Assembly: GCF_004403065.1 (NCBI RefSeq)
Contig: NZ_SOHA01000042.1
Coordinates: 39,953-103,952, forward strand
Direction: 5' to 3'
Origin: Cryobacterium cryoconiti
GTDB lineage: Bacteria > Actinomycetota > Actinomycetes > Actinomycetales > Microbacteriaceae
DNA length: 64,000 nt
Part shown: one piece after another, positions 25,139 through 34,762 of the stretch
Position numbering within the stretch: position 1 is the first letter of the stretch
Layout: the number at the start of each line of letters is the position of its first letter
The notes under the pieces: generated by a model
Databases searched by the model: none
What the model saw: the letters and a program-made list of their open reading frames with translations, nothing else
Told to the model about the DNA's origin: nothing
Program-made: the position numbers and the translations under genes

Positions 25139-25525
25139 ATGCTCATCAACGGAGTGCACCACATCGCCATTATTGCCAGCGACTACGAACTGTCCAAGGC
25201 CTTCTACCTCGACGTGCTCGGGTGCACGCTCGAGGCCGAGTAATACCGGGCCGAGCGGCAGTCGTGGATGGGCAAGCTCGCCTTGAACGGCCACTACCTG
25301 ATCGAGCTGTTCTCCTTTCCGGACACCCCGCCAAGGCGGAGCGGGCCGGAAGCGCTCGGGCTGCGCCACCTCGCCTTCGAGGTCGACGACGTGCCTGCAG
25401 CGCGCGACGAACTCCTCGGCAAGAACGTCGACTGCGAGGAACTCCGGGTGGACCCGAATACGCACAGGGCGATGTTCTTCTTCCGCGACCCCGACGGTCT
25501 GCCGCTGGAGATCTACCAGAGCTGA
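25139..25525 (+). pseudogene. VOC (glyoxalase I-like) family protein, interrupted by an in-frame TAA
   Basis: Reading from the ATG at 25139 gives MLINGVHHIAIIASDYELSK through GCTLEAE, then TAA at 25241-25243. The same frame continues with YRAERQSWMGKLALNGHYL, IELFSFPDTPPRRSG, LRHLAFEVDDVPAA and FFFRDPDGLPLEIYQS. Together these make one complete ~128-residue VOC-fold protein of the YaeR-like type, with metal-ligand positions (H8, E in IELF, H in LRHL, E in LEIY) retained. Relatives usually have Tyr or Thr at the stop position, and TAC/TAT to TAA is one base change. A restart at the ATG at 25268 would lack the first motif. Confidence 0.85.
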
Positions 25526-25538
25526 GCCTGGTCGGCTC

Positions 25539-26237
25539 CTACTCCCCCGTGACGAGGTGGAACACCACGCCATCATCCTGCACGCTCACCCGCAGGCGAT
25601 CGAGGCTGGGCACCACCAGGTCGGCTTCCAGCTGGGCGGCGAGGTGGGTGCCGACGACGCCGATGGTGGCGCAGCCGGCGGCGCGGGCCGCCGCGAGACC
25701 GGCCGGGGCGTCCTCGACCACGACGCAGCGCGCGGGGTCGACGCCGAGGCGTTCGGCCGCGAGCAGGAACGGCTCGGGGAAGGGCTTGCCGCGGCTGGTG
25801 TCGTCGATCGTGACGACCGTGCGCGGAGCGACGAAGCCGGCCGCGTCGAGCCGCACCAGGCACAGCTCACGGCCGCAGGAGGTGACGATCGCCCGGCGCT
25901 CCTCGGGGATGCCGGCCATGAGTTCGGCCGCGCCGGCCAGGATCGTGACGCCATCCGTGTCGGAGAGTTCGAGTTCGGTGAGGCGGGTGACGGATGCCTC
26001 CACCCGCTCCTCGGCCACCAGGGTCGCGATCATCTGACGCGCCGGAACCCCGTGCTCGGGGCCGGTGAACGACGGGCCGAGGCCGACCTCGGCAGCCCAG
26101 CGCAGCCAGGACCGGGTGACAGCCTGGGTGGAGTCGACCAGGGTGCCGTCCATGTCGAACAGCACCCCCTGGAAGACCTTCCCCTGCAGCGCCTCCGCCA
26201 GGGTCGTGTCGAGCGGGCTGGGTGCGGGCTGCGTCAT
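25539..26237 (-). CDS. HAD-IA family phosphatase (sugar-phosphatase-like)
   Basis: A 232-residue phosphatase. The start is the ATG at 26237 (MTQPAPSPLDT); the open frame upstream is antisense to the peptidase gene. Motif I is VLFDMDGTLVDST with the nucleophile Asp, motif II is AIVTSCGRE, and motifs III/IV are RGKPFPEPFLLAAERLGV with the lysine and VVVEDAPAGLAAARAAG. The helical cap follows motif I. Close relatives dephosphorylate small sugar or polyol phosphates; the substrate is not fixed by sequence. It faces away from the S9 peptidase gene 66 bp away. Confidence 0.9.
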   Translation of the reverse strand: MTQPAPSPLDTTLAEALQGKVFQGVLFDMDGTLVDSTQAVTRSWLRWAAEVGLGPSFTGPEHGVPARQMIATLVAEERVEASVTRLTELELSDTDGVTILAGAAELMAGIPEERRAIVTSCGRELCLVRLDAAGFVAPRTVVTIDDTSRGKPFPEPFLLAAERLGVDPARCVVVEDAPAGLAAARAAGCATIGVVGTHLAAQLEADLVVPSLDRLRVSVQDDGVVFHLVTGE

Positions 26238-26303
26238 GGTGGTTCCGTTCGTCGTGGGGCGGGTACCCCTCAAGTCTGCGCCCCCGGAACTACGCTGGGA
26301 GCC

Positions 26304-28469
26304 ATGACCACTCCTCCCCGCGCAGCCCGGAAACCGCAGCAGCGCATTTTCCACAACGACGTGTTCACCGACGACTACGAGTGGATGCGCGACAAGGACA
26401 GCCCCGAGGTGATCGCGCACCTCGAAGCCGAGAACACGTTCACGGATGCCCGCACCGCGCACCTCTCCCTGCTGCAGGAGCAGGTCTTCGAGGAGATCAA
26501 GGGCCGCACCCAGGAGACCGACCTCAGCGTTCCGGTGCGTCAGGGCGCCTGGTGGTACTACACCCGCACGGTCGAGGGGCAGGAGTACGGCATCCACTGC
26601 CGGGCACCCATCTCCGACCCCGGAGACTGGACCCCGCCCCTTCTGCCGGAGCCGCTTTCCGGGGAGACCACCACCGCGGGCCTGCCGGGCGAACAGATCG
26701 TGCTCGACGACAACGCCGAGGCCGCCGGCCACGAGTTCTACTCACTCGGCAGCACCGACGTGAGCGTCGACGGAACCCGGCTGCTCTACGCCGTCGACAC
26801 CGAGGGCGACGAGCGCTATACCCTGCGGGTGCGCACCGTGGCGACCGGCGAGACCCTCGCGGACGAGATCCCGAACACCGGCGAGGGCGCCCTGTTCGAC
26901 CCGAGCGGCCGGTACATCTTCTATACGACCATCGACGATGCCTGGCGCCCCGACACCGTGTGGCGCCACGAGGTGGGCACCGCGGTCTCCGCCGACGTGC
27001 CGGTCGTCCACGAGCCCGACGAGCGGTTCTGGGTGGGCGTGAGCCTCACCCGCAGCCGCAGGTTCCTGCTGATCGAAGCCGGTTCGAGTGTGACCACCGA
27101 GACCCGGCTGCTCGATGCCGCCGACCCGACCGGCGAGTTCACGGTGGTCTGGCCGCGGCGGGACGGCGTCGAGTACGGCGTGGAGCATGCGGTGCTGAAT
27201 GGCGAGGACCGCCTGCTGGTGGTGCACAACGACCACGCGGTCAACTTCGAACTGGTCAGCGTCTCCGCCGCGGAACCGCAGGGTGCGAAGCGGATGCTGC
27301 TGCCCCACGACCCGGCCGTGCGGCTGGAAGACGTCGACGCGTTCCGCGACTTCGTGGTGGCCGAATACCGGCGGGACGGGCTCACCCGCGTCGCCGTGAG
27401 CGGCGTGAACGGGGTGACGGGCGGCGACGGGCTCGATTTCGTCGAGCTCACCTTCGAGGAGCCCCTGTATTCCGTGGGCACGTCGGCCAATCCCGAGTGG
27501 GAACAGCCGACCATCCGTCTCGGCTACACCAGCTTCGTCACACCGTCGACGGTCTACGACCACGTCGTCGCCACGGGCGAGCGCCGACTGCTGAAGCAAC
27601 AGCCCGTGCTCGGCCACTACGACCCGAACCTGTTCGAGCAGCGTCGCGAGTGGGCCACCGCCGCCGACGGCACGCGCATCCCCCTCTCGCTGGTCTACCG
27701 CCGCGACCTGGTCACGCCGGGCGAGCCGGCCCCGACCCTGCTCTACGGCTACGGCTCCTACGAGATCAGCATCGACCCGACGTTCAGCATCGCCCGGCTC
27801 AGCCTGCTCGACCGCGGCATGATCTTCGCGATCGCCCACGTGCGCGGCGGCGGTGAACTCGGCCGCGATTGGTACGAGAACGGCAAGAAGCTGCACAAGC
27901 GCAACAGCTTCACGGACTTCATCGACTGCGCCCGGCACCTGATCGACCGGGGCGACACCGCCCCCGACCGGCTCGTCGCCGAGGGCCGCAGCGCCGGCGG
28001 ACTGCTGATGGGCGCCGTGGCGAACCTGGCCCCGGAACTGTTCTCGGGCATCCTGGCCGGCGTGCCCTTCGTCGACGCGTTGACGTCGATCCTGGACCCG
28101 TCGCTGCCGCTGACCGTGATCGAGTGGGACGAGTGGGGCGACCCGCTGCACGACCCCGAGGTGTACGCCTACATGCGCGGCTACTCCCCCGTGGAGAACG
28201 TGCGCGACACGCACTACCCACGAATATTGGCCGTGACCAGCCTCAACGACACCCGGGTGCTCTACGTGGAGCCGGCCAAGTGGGTGGCCCGGCTGCGGGA
28301 GGTGGGGGCGGATGTCCTGCTGAAGACGGAGATGTCGGCCGGCCACGGCGGCGTGTCCGGCCGCTACAGCCGGTGGCGGGAGGCGGCGTTCGACTTCGCC
28401 TGGATCATCGATGCCGCGCGGGCGCATCCGTCGGGCGAGCCGGCCCTCAGCCTCACCACCACCGCCTGA
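26304..28469 (+). CDS. ptrB: S9 family peptidase (oligopeptidase B/protease II-like)
   Basis: A 721-residue serine peptidase starting at ATG 26304 (MTTPPRAARKPQQ). The first ~430 residues form the seven-bladed propeller that restricts access to short peptides (YEWMRDKDSPEVIAHLEAEN; WWYYTRTVEGQEYGIHCR). The C-terminal alpha/beta hydrolase domain has YGYGSYEISIDPTFSIARLS, AHVRGGGELGRDWYENGKK, catalytic Ser563 in AEGRSAGGLLMGA and His681 in SAGHGGVSG. Oligopeptidase B cleaves after Arg/Lys in the cytoplasm. No signal peptide is seen. Confidence 0.92.
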   Translation: MTTPPRAARKPQQRIFHNDVFTDDYEWMRDKDSPEVIAHLEAENTFTDARTAHLSLLQEQVFEEIKGRTQETDLSVPVRQGAWWYYTRTVEGQEYGIHCRAPISDPGDWTPPLLPEPLSGETTTAGLPGEQIVLDDNAEAAGHEFYSLGSTDVSVDGTRLLYAVDTEGDERYTLRVRTVATGETLADEIPNTGEGALFDPSGRYIFYTTIDDAWRPDTVWRHEVGTAVSADVPVVHEPDERFWVGVSLTRSRRFLLIEAGSSVTTETRLLDAADPTGEFTVVWPRRDGVEYGVEHAVLNGEDRLLVVHNDHAVNFELVSVSAAEPQGAKRMLLPHDPAVRLEDVDAFRDFVVAEYRRDGLTRVAVSGVNGVTGGDGLDFVELTFEEPLYSVGTSANPEWEQPTIRLGYTSFVTPSTVYDHVVATGERRLLKQQPVLGHYDPNLFEQRREWATAADGTRIPLSLVYRRDLVTPGEPAPTLLYGYGSYEISIDPTFSIARLSLLDRGMIFAIAHVRGGGELGRDWYENGKKLHKRNSFTDFIDCARHLIDRGDTAPDRLVAEGRSAGGLLMGAVANLAPELFSGILAGVPFVDALTSILDPSLPLTVIEWDEWGDPLHDPEVYAYMRGYSPVENVRDTHYPRILAVTSLNDTRVLYVEPAKWVARLREVGADVLLKTEMSAGHGGVSGRYSRWREAAFDFAWIIDAARAHPSGEPALSLTTTA

Positions 28470-28476
28470 CGCCCCT

Positions 28477-28562
28477 AACGAATTCGACGGAGATTCTGCC
28501 CAAAGCGGCCCCGAAACAGCCCGAAAAGGCTGTTCTGGAGCAAAATCTCCGTCGAATTCGTT
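28477..28562. repeat. Intergenic palindromic element 1 (19-bp outer arms, inner hairpin)
   Basis: Outer arms AACGAATTCGACGGAGATT (28477-28495) and its exact complement (28544-28562) enclose an inner hairpin, AACAGCC-N6-GGCTGTT (28516-28536 approx.). The element starts 7 bp after the peptidase stop. Read on the minus strand, its core resembles that of the element at 57175-57255, while the outer arms differ completely. It may act as a terminator for the peptidase gene, but it is much longer than one needs to be. Confidence 0.85.
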
Positions 28563-28613
28563 CACCACCGGGGGCGGCGCTCGACCGGGGCGGCCGCGTG
28601 AGAGCATGGAGCC

Positions 28614-31600
28614 ATGTCTGAGCCCGGGTCTGCACCGGCGCGGGCCGACTGGAAACAGATCGCCGCACCCCCCGCCGGCGAGCCGGATCCGGGCGCCGAA
28701 CCGTTCGTGCCGATGGGCCTGCAGTTCGAGTTGCGCGAGCAGACCCCGCGCACAGGCGAACGCTGGCGGGGCGCGACGGCCCGGCCCCTCACTGCTGTGC
28801 GACCGGGCACGGGCGAGATCCGTCTCGGGGTGCGCCCGGTCATGCGGAGCGCCCGCGGCAACTGGGTGCACACGCCGGGGTCCTGGAACCAGCTCGCCTT
28901 CCACCGCAACCGGCTCACCCTCAACCCGGAGCACCACCGCTGGCTGAGCCAGGTCCTCGCCCTGCACCGGGCCGTGCGCGGCGTCTACACCAGCCAGGAA
29001 ACGGACTGGCTCTACCTGGACGACTTCGAAAGCCCCCTGTTGTGGACCCTGTTCGACCAGGCGGCGGTGCTCGGCCTGCACCTCGCCGGCAGCAAGAAGG
29101 ATGCCACCGTCAGCGTGGGCCGCGCGGCCCACGTGAGCCTGGACGCCAGCACGCACGGCGCCGACCTGAACCTGACCACCCGGCTCCTGTTCGACGGCGT
29201 GCCGCATCCCGCCGAGCACGCCGGGGCCATCGGCGACCACGGCGTCTACGGCTACCTGCTCGGTCCACACCCCGTGTTCACGCTCGCCCCGGCCGGGGCA
29301 CCGCTCAGCGCCCAGCAACGCCGGCTGCTCGGCCGGCCTGCCTCCGCGCTCGTGCCCGGCGACGAGGTGGCCGAGTTCCTGACCGACTTCTACCCGACCC
29401 TGCGGCGGGCCCTGCCGGTCACGAGCACGGATGCCTCCGTCAGCTTCCCGCAGGCCGACCCGCCCCTGCTCGTGCTCACCGCGCAGTTCCGGCCGAGGCA
29501 GTCGCTCACGCTCGACTGGCACTGGGAGTACCGCGAGGGTGCCCGCGTCGCCCGGCTGCCACTGCTCCCGGCGCCCGGCCCCGAGTCCGGCGCCACCCCC
29601 GGCACCGTCCCGGTGCCCGGGACCCGCGACGAGCCCGCCGAACGGGTCGTGCACGAGAGCGTCACCCGGCTGCTCGAGGAGGCCGACCGTGCCGATACGG
29701 CCCCGGCCGCGGCATCCGTCACCCTGCACGGCGTCGACGCGGCCGAATTCACCGAGCACCTGCTGCCGCGGCTCGAGCGGCTGCCCGGCGTGCGAGTGGA
29801 CGTGCGCGGCCGGCGCCCCGACTACCGCGAACTGACCGAGCCGCCCGAGCTGACCATCACCACCGTGGAAACCGACCAGCGGGACTGGTTCGACCTGGGC
29901 GTGATCGTCACGATCAACGGCCGGAGCGTTCCCTTCGGCCCGCTGTTCAAGGCCCTCGCCAAGGGGCAGGCGAAGCTGCTGCTCGTCGACAACAGCTACC
30001 TCTCACTGCGGCAGCCCGCGTTCGAGCGTCTGCACGAGCTGATCACGGAGGCCCGCGCCCTGGCGGAATGGGACACCGGGCTGCGCATCAGCCGCTATCA
30101 GGCTGCCCTGTGGCACGACTTCGAGGACCTCGCCGACGAGACCGAGCAGGCCGTGGCCTGGCGGGCGGCGGTGTCCGGACTACTCGAGCACGCGGGCCTC
30201 GCCGAGCACGGGGGACCTGCGGCGCACAGCGAGCCGGTCCAGTCGCCCCCGCTGCCCGTCGACCTGCGCGCGACGCTGCGTCCGTACCAGGTCCACGGCT
30301 TCGCCTGGCTGGCCTTCCTCTGGCGGCACCAGCTGGGCGGCATCCTCGCCGACGACATGGGCCTCGGCAAGACCCTGCAGACTCTCGCGTTGCTGGCGCA
30401 CGCCGTCGCGCAGCCGGGCGAGCAGACCGAGCAGGCCGAACATGCCGAGCCGCACCGCCGGCGGCCGTTCCTGGTGGTGGCCCCGACATCCGTCGTCGCC
30501 ACCTGGCGCAGCGAGGCCGCGCGCTTCACGCCCGGCCTCGACGTGCGGGTGGTCACGGCCACCCAGGCCGCCGGCGGCACCACGCTGACGGATGCCGCGG
30601 CCGGCGCCGACGTCATCGTCACCTCCTACGCCCTGTTCCGTCTCGACTTCCCGGCCTACCAGGCTCACGGCTGGGCCGGGTTGATCCTGGACGAGGCGCA
30701 GTTCGTGAAGAACAGCGCCTCCCGGGTGCATGAGTGCGCGCGGGACCTGACAACGCCCTTCAAACTCGCCATCACCGGCACCCCGATGGAGAACAACCTC
30801 GGTGAACTGCACGCCCTGTTCGCGATCGTCGCACCCGGCCTCTTCCCGTCGCTGCGCCGCTTCACCGAGGAGTACGTGCGTCCGATCGAGCGCGGCGACA
30901 CCCCGGCGGTGCTCGCCCGGCTGCGGCGGCGCATCCGCCCCCTGCTGTTGCGGCGCACCAAGGAGCTCGTGGCGCCTGAGCTGCCGCCCAAGCAGGAACA
31001 ACTGCTCGAGATCGAGCTGAACCCCCGGCACCGCGCGCTGTACGACACGTTCCTGCAGCGGGAGCGGCAGAAACTGTTCGGGCTGATCGACGACCTGGAC
31101 AAGAACCGGTTCATCGTGTTCCGGTCGCTGACCCTGCTGCGGCTGCTCAGCCTGGACGCGTCCCTGGTCGACGAGAAATACGCGGGGGTACCCTCGAGCA
31201 AGCTCGACGCCCTGCTCGATCAGCTGGGCGATGTCGTCGCCGAGGGCCACCGCGCCCTGGTCTTCAGCCAGTTCACGAGCTACCTGAAGAAGGCGGCCGC
31301 CCGGCTGGACGCCCAGGGCATTCCCTATTGCTACCTCGACGGATCCACCCTGCGACGCTCCGAGGTGATCGACCGGTTCAAGTCGGGCGTCGAGCCGGTC
31401 TTCCTGATCAGCCTGAAGGCCGGCGGGTTCGGCCTCACCCTGACCGAAGCGGACTACGTCTTCCTGCTCGACCCGTGGTGGAACCCGGCCACCGAGATGC
31501 AGGCCGTCGACCGCACCCACCGCATCGGCCAGTCCAGGACGGTGATGGTCTACCGGATGGTCGCCACCGGCACCATTGAGGAGAAGGTGATGGCGCTGCA

Positions 31601-31751
31601 GAAGCGCAAGGCCGAGCTGTTCGACTCGGTGCTCGGCGACCCGGCGCTGGGCGACAGAGCGCTGGGCGACCCGGCACCGGACGGCCCCGGCCCGCGCGGC
31701 TTCGGTGACAGCCTCACGGCCGACGATATCCGCGGGTTGCTCGAGCGTTAG
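28614..31751 (+). CDS. SNF2 family DEAD/DEAH box helicase
   Basis: A 1045-residue Snf2/Rad54-like ATPase. The N-terminal ~480 residues are a SWIM-less accessory region typical of bacterial HepA-like proteins, with WEYREGARVARLPLLPAPGP and QRDWFDLGVIVTINGRSVPF. The motor begins near residue 545: LRPYQVHGFAWLAFLW, motif I LADDMGLGKTLQTLALL, motif II LILDEAQFVKN, motif III LAITGTPMENN, then motifs V/VI ISLKAGGFGLTLTEADYVFL and DRTHRIGQSRTVMVYRM. It moves along duplex DNA to remodel bound proteins such as RNA polymerase. The C-terminus has a short LGDPALGDRALGDPA repeat. Confidence 0.92.
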   Translation: MSEPGSAPARADWKQIAAPPAGEPDPGAEPFVPMGLQFELREQTPRTGERWRGATARPLTAVRPGTGEIRLGVRPVMRSARGNWVHTPGSWNQLAFHRNRLTLNPEHHRWLSQVLALHRAVRGVYTSQETDWLYLDDFESPLLWTLFDQAAVLGLHLAGSKKDATVSVGRAAHVSLDASTHGADLNLTTRLLFDGVPHPAEHAGAIGDHGVYGYLLGPHPVFTLAPAGAPLSAQQRRLLGRPASALVPGDEVAEFLTDFYPTLRRALPVTSTDASVSFPQADPPLLVLTAQFRPRQSLTLDWHWEYREGARVARLPLLPAPGPESGATPGTVPVPGTRDEPAERVVHESVTRLLEEADRADTAPAAASVTLHGVDAAEFTEHLLPRLERLPGVRVDVRGRRPDYRELTEPPELTITTVETDQRDWFDLGVIVTINGRSVPFGPLFKALAKGQAKLLLVDNSYLSLRQPAFERLHELITEARALAEWDTGLRISRYQAALWHDFEDLADETEQAVAWRAAVSGLLEHAGLAEHGGPAAHSEPVQSPPLPVDLRATLRPYQVHGFAWLAFLWRHQLGGILADDMGLGKTLQTLALLAHAVAQPGEQTEQAEHAEPHRRRPFLVVAPTSVVATWRSEAARFTPGLDVRVVTATQAAGGTTLTDAAAGADVIVTSYALFRLDFPAYQAHGWAGLILDEAQFVKNSASRVHECARDLTTPFKLAITGTPMENNLGELHALFAIVAPGLFPSLRRFTEEYVRPIERGDTPAVLARLRRRIRPLLLRRTKELVAPELPPKQEQLLEIELNPRHRALYDTFLQRERQKLFGLIDDLDKNRFIVFRSLTLLRLLSLDASLVDEKYAGVPSSKLDALLDQLGDVVAEGHRALVFSQFTSYLKKAAARLDAQGIPYCYLDGSTLRRSEVIDRFKSGVEPVFLISLKAGGFGLTLTEADYVFLLDPWWNPATEMQAVDRTHRIGQSRTVMVYRMVATGTIEEKVMALQKRKAELFDSVLGDPALGDRALGDPAPDGPGPRGFGDSLTADDIRGLLER

Positions 31752-31783
31752 CGGCCACGGCCACCCCCGGCCGACCGGTCCTG

Positions 31784-32311
31784 CTACTCGCCGCGCAGCT
31801 CCCGGGCGATGCCCGCCGACCACTCGTCGATCGCGGCCCAGTCGCGGAAGTCACCCTCGGGCAGGAGCTCACGCCCGCTCGGGATGCGCCGCACGAGCCG
31901 GTCGCGGCGGCCGAGCACGTTCGGGTCGAGGGCACCGAAGAACACCTGCATGCCGCGCGGCTGGAGGGACTCGCTGAATTCCTCGAACTGCTTGGGCTCG
32001 CTCTCCTTGAGCAGGTCTCGCCCCTGCGCATCCTGGCCGGCCGTGCCCAGCGGCCCGCTGCTGAACAGCCACACCGGGTGCCCCGAGAGCAGTTCCCGGT
32101 TGCGCCGAACGAACTCGGTCGCTTCCTTGCGCCACGATCCCATGTAGGCGGAGCTGCCGATCACGAAGGCGTCGTACTTATCGGCCTTGTCGACGGATGC
32201 AGCCGGCCGGGCGACGGCATCCTGCCCGGCCTCGCGGAGTTTGCGGGCGATGCGCTCGGCGATTCCCTCGGTGGCACCGTACTTGCTCGAAAAACCCACC
32301 AAAACCGTCAT
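31784..32311 (-). CDS. Flavodoxin domain-containing protein (protoporphyrinogen oxidase HemG-like)
   Basis: A 175-residue FMN-binding protein from ATG 32311 (MTVLVGFSSKYGATEGIAERI). The SSKYGATEGIA loop is the flavodoxin phosphate-binding site. VIGSSAYMGSWRKEATEFV and WLFSSGPLG are the other flavin-contact loops, as in the HemG/flavodoxin_5 group. Members serve as electron carriers or in haem synthesis; no haem genes are nearby. Eight further in-frame residues upstream (MSDELEAI) are possible. The stop lies 33 bp beyond the convergent SNF2 gene. Confidence 0.85.
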   Translation of the reverse strand: MTVLVGFSSKYGATEGIAERIARKLREAGQDAVARPAASVDKADKYDAFVIGSSAYMGSWRKEATEFVRRNRELLSGHPVWLFSSGPLGTAGQDAQGRDLLKESEPKQFEEFSESLQPRGMQVFFGALDPNVLGRRDRLVRRIPSGRELLPEGDFRDWAAIDEWSAGIARELRGE

Positions 32312-32458
32312 GATCGCCTCCAACTCGTCGGACATTCCCTTCCATGGTACGACCGCCGGGCTCCCGGCCCCGGACGGTTGGCCACCCCCATTTGCGTGGA
32401 TCGGAGCTCACCTGCCCCCCGCCGCTGCTAATCTGAACCGAGATAACGTGGGGGTGCC

Positions 32459-34762
32459 GTGCAGGTGAAGTCAAGGGCGCTCGACGGGCGCCTGCTCAGT
32501 GGTTTTTTGGCCAGATCCGGCTCCCGGCTGGCCTGGCTGATGTCCGCATTCCTGAGCCTGTACGTGATCGGGTTGCTCGTGCCCGACACTGGTCTCAACT
32601 TCGTCGTCGACGGGGTGCTGGCCACGCTGGTGAAGCTGTCTCTCGTCGCCGTGTGCTGGACCGCTGTGGTCCGCAAGCGCAAGCACAGGCGTGCGGAACC
32701 GACCTCGGGTGGCCCGATCCGGTCCCGTCAGCCGGAGCTCGTGTTGACGGCCGTGGCCATCTCCACCATCGCGTTCTCCGATTCGCTCTCCCTCGTCTCG
32801 CGGTTCTGGGGCGACGGCGGGCTCCGCGAGGTGATCGAGTTCGCCTACCTCGTGTTCTTCCTCCTCATGGTGACCGTGCTCGCCATCCTGCTGCGCCGCC
32901 GGTTGCGCGGCATGGTCTGGTCGGTCGTTCTGGACAGCACCATCGGGGTGCTCGGCACGATGTCGGTTCTGGCCGTGCTGCTCGGGCCGGTGGCGACCGC
33001 GCTCGACGCGGCCGGGGCGAATACGGCGATCTCCACTGCGGTGGCCTACCCGCTGTTCAACCTGCTGCTGGTTGCGGTCGTCGTCGCGGTCACCACCTCG
33101 CAGGGACCTGTGGCCGGCCGGCGCTGGATCCTTCTCGCGTTCGGGCTGCTGATCTTCACCGCCACCGGCCTCGCCTTCATCGCGCTCAAGGCCAACTATG
33201 TTCTGGGCACTCCGCTCGATGCCGGCTGGGCCGTGGGCCTCGCCCTGATCGCGCTATGGGCGGATGCCTCCTCACGCCCCGATGTGGCGCAGAACAGCTC
33301 GACCAACAGCCTGGCTGCACTGGCGATGCCGGCCGTGTCGACAGCGGCCGGCCTGGGTGTGCTCCTCCTCGCCAGCCAGACGACGGTGCCCGCCGTCGCC
33401 GTCGGCCTGGCCGCCGCCACCCTGGCGCTCGCGGCCGTTCCGCTGGTGTCCCGGCAGATGGCCCTGCGGCGCCAGGCCCGCACCGACGAGTTGACCGGCT
33501 TGCCGAACCGGCGGGCCCTGTACGCCGAGATCTCGAGGCGACTGGCCACCGACCAGAGCCCGAATCGTGCGCTGCTCCTGCTGGACCTGGACCGCTTCAA
33601 AGAGGTCAACGACAGTCTCGGGCATGACGCCGGGGATCGGTTGCTCGTGCAGGTCGGCCGTCGCCTCCAGGCCGGGCTGGGGCCGAACGACCTGCTCGCG
33701 CGCCTCGGCGGTGACGAGTTCGCCATCCTTCTCGAGCACTCCGACCAGGCGCAGGCCGAGGCCGTCGCCGTCAGACTGCGCGCCGCTTTGGCCCAGCCGT
33801 TCACGCTGGAGGGCATCTCCCTGCAGACCAGCGCCAGCATTGGAATCTCGCTCTACCCCGATCAGGGCGACGATCGCACCGCCCTGCTGCGCAAGGCCGA
33901 CATGGCGATGTACAAGGCCAAGTCGACCCTGAGCGGCCACCACGTTTACCGCAGCGTGGACAACCGCCACGGTGACGTGCGGTTGCGCACGCTGCAGGAG
34001 TTGCGCCTGGCCCTGACCGAGGACCAGCTGATCCTGCACTACCAGCCGAAGATCAACCTCACGACCGGGTCGGTTTCCGGTGTCGAAGCCCTCGTGCGCT
34101 GGGAGCACCCCGATCGTGGGCTCCTGTTCCCCGACCAGTTCCTGACCCTCGTCGAAGAGGCCGGGCTCATGCACGCGCTCACCCAGGAGGTCCTGCGCAA
34201 GGCGCTGGACCAGTCCGTGCTCTGGGCCGCCCAGGGCCGAAACCTGACGGTCGCGGTGAACCTGTCCGCCAGTTCGCTGATCGACGGGGACCTGCCCGAA
34301 CGGGTGGGCACCATGCTGTCGGCCCGCGACCTGCCGGCCACCGCCCTGATGCTCGAGATCACCGAGGACTTCCTGATGGCGGACCGGGACCGTGCCCGGG
34401 ACATCCTGACCCGGCTGCGTGCCAGCGGAATCAAGATCTCCGTCGACGATTTCGGCACCGGCTACAGTTCGCTCGCCTATCTGCGCGACCTGCCCATCGA
34501 CGAGCTCAAACTCGACCAGTCCTTCGTCTTCCCGATGGCGGACGACGCCCGGGCGGCAGCCCTGGTCGCTTCCACGATCGACCTGGCGCACGGCCTCGGA
34601 CTGAAAATGGTGGCCGAGGGAGTGGAGAACAGCGTCGCCTACGACGAGCTGGTGCGCTACGGATGCGACTTCGCCCAGGGATATTTCATGTCGCGCCCCA
34701 TCTCTGCCGCAGCGCTCGACGAGTGGTTGACCGCCCGGCTGAACGCGGCGGCCGTGCCATGA
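32459..34762 (+). CDS. Membrane GGDEF-EAL cyclic-di-GMP protein, copy 1
   Basis: A 767-residue protein. About ten hydrophobic helices span residues 20-335 and form a sensory membrane domain. The GGDEF domain follows (RTDELTGLPNRRALYAEIS; catalytic GGDEF at 417-421), then the EAL domain (EAL at 543-545, DDFGTGYSSLAYLRDLPIDE, KMVAEGVEN). Both catalytic motifs are complete, so the protein could make and break c-di-GMP. The inhibitory I-site RxxD is absent (GPND at 408-411). The start is GTG 32459. The stop overlaps the ATG of a close paralogue. Confidence 0.93.
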   Translation: MQVKSRALDGRLLSGFLARSGSRLAWLMSAFLSLYVIGLLVPDTGLNFVVDGVLATLVKLSLVAVCWTAVVRKRKHRRAEPTSGGPIRSRQPELVLTAVAISTIAFSDSLSLVSRFWGDGGLREVIEFAYLVFFLLMVTVLAILLRRRLRGMVWSVVLDSTIGVLGTMSVLAVLLGPVATALDAAGANTAISTAVAYPLFNLLLVAVVVAVTTSQGPVAGRRWILLAFGLLIFTATGLAFIALKANYVLGTPLDAGWAVGLALIALWADASSRPDVAQNSSTNSLAALAMPAVSTAAGLGVLLLASQTTVPAVAVGLAAATLALAAVPLVSRQMALRRQARTDELTGLPNRRALYAEISRRLATDQSPNRALLLLDLDRFKEVNDSLGHDAGDRLLVQVGRRLQAGLGPNDLLARLGGDEFAILLEHSDQAQAEAVAVRLRAALAQPFTLEGISLQTSASIGISLYPDQGDDRTALLRKADMAMYKAKSTLSGHHVYRSVDNRHGDVRLRTLQELRLALTEDQLILHYQPKINLTTGSVSGVEALVRWEHPDRGLLFPDQFLTLVEEAGLMHALTQEVLRKALDQSVLWAAQGRNLTVAVNLSASSLIDGDLPERVGTMLSARDLPATALMLEITEDFLMADRDRARDILTRLRASGIKISVDDFGTGYSSLAYLRDLPIDELKLDQSFVFPMADDARAAALVASTIDLAHGLGLKMVAEGVENSVAYDELVRYGCDFAQGYFMSRPISAAALDEWLTARLNAAAVP

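Noticed and set aside
25268..25525. Intact short VOC protein starting at the internal ATG 25268
   Set aside because: It would lack the first beta-alpha-beta-beta element with the metal-binding His, and has no ribosome site; a broken full-length gene explains the data better.
26742..29759. Antisense frame of over 1000 codons opposite the S9 peptidase and SNF2 genes
   Set aside because: Composition is that of a reverse-strand shadow, and it runs through the palindromic element and both conserved coding regions.
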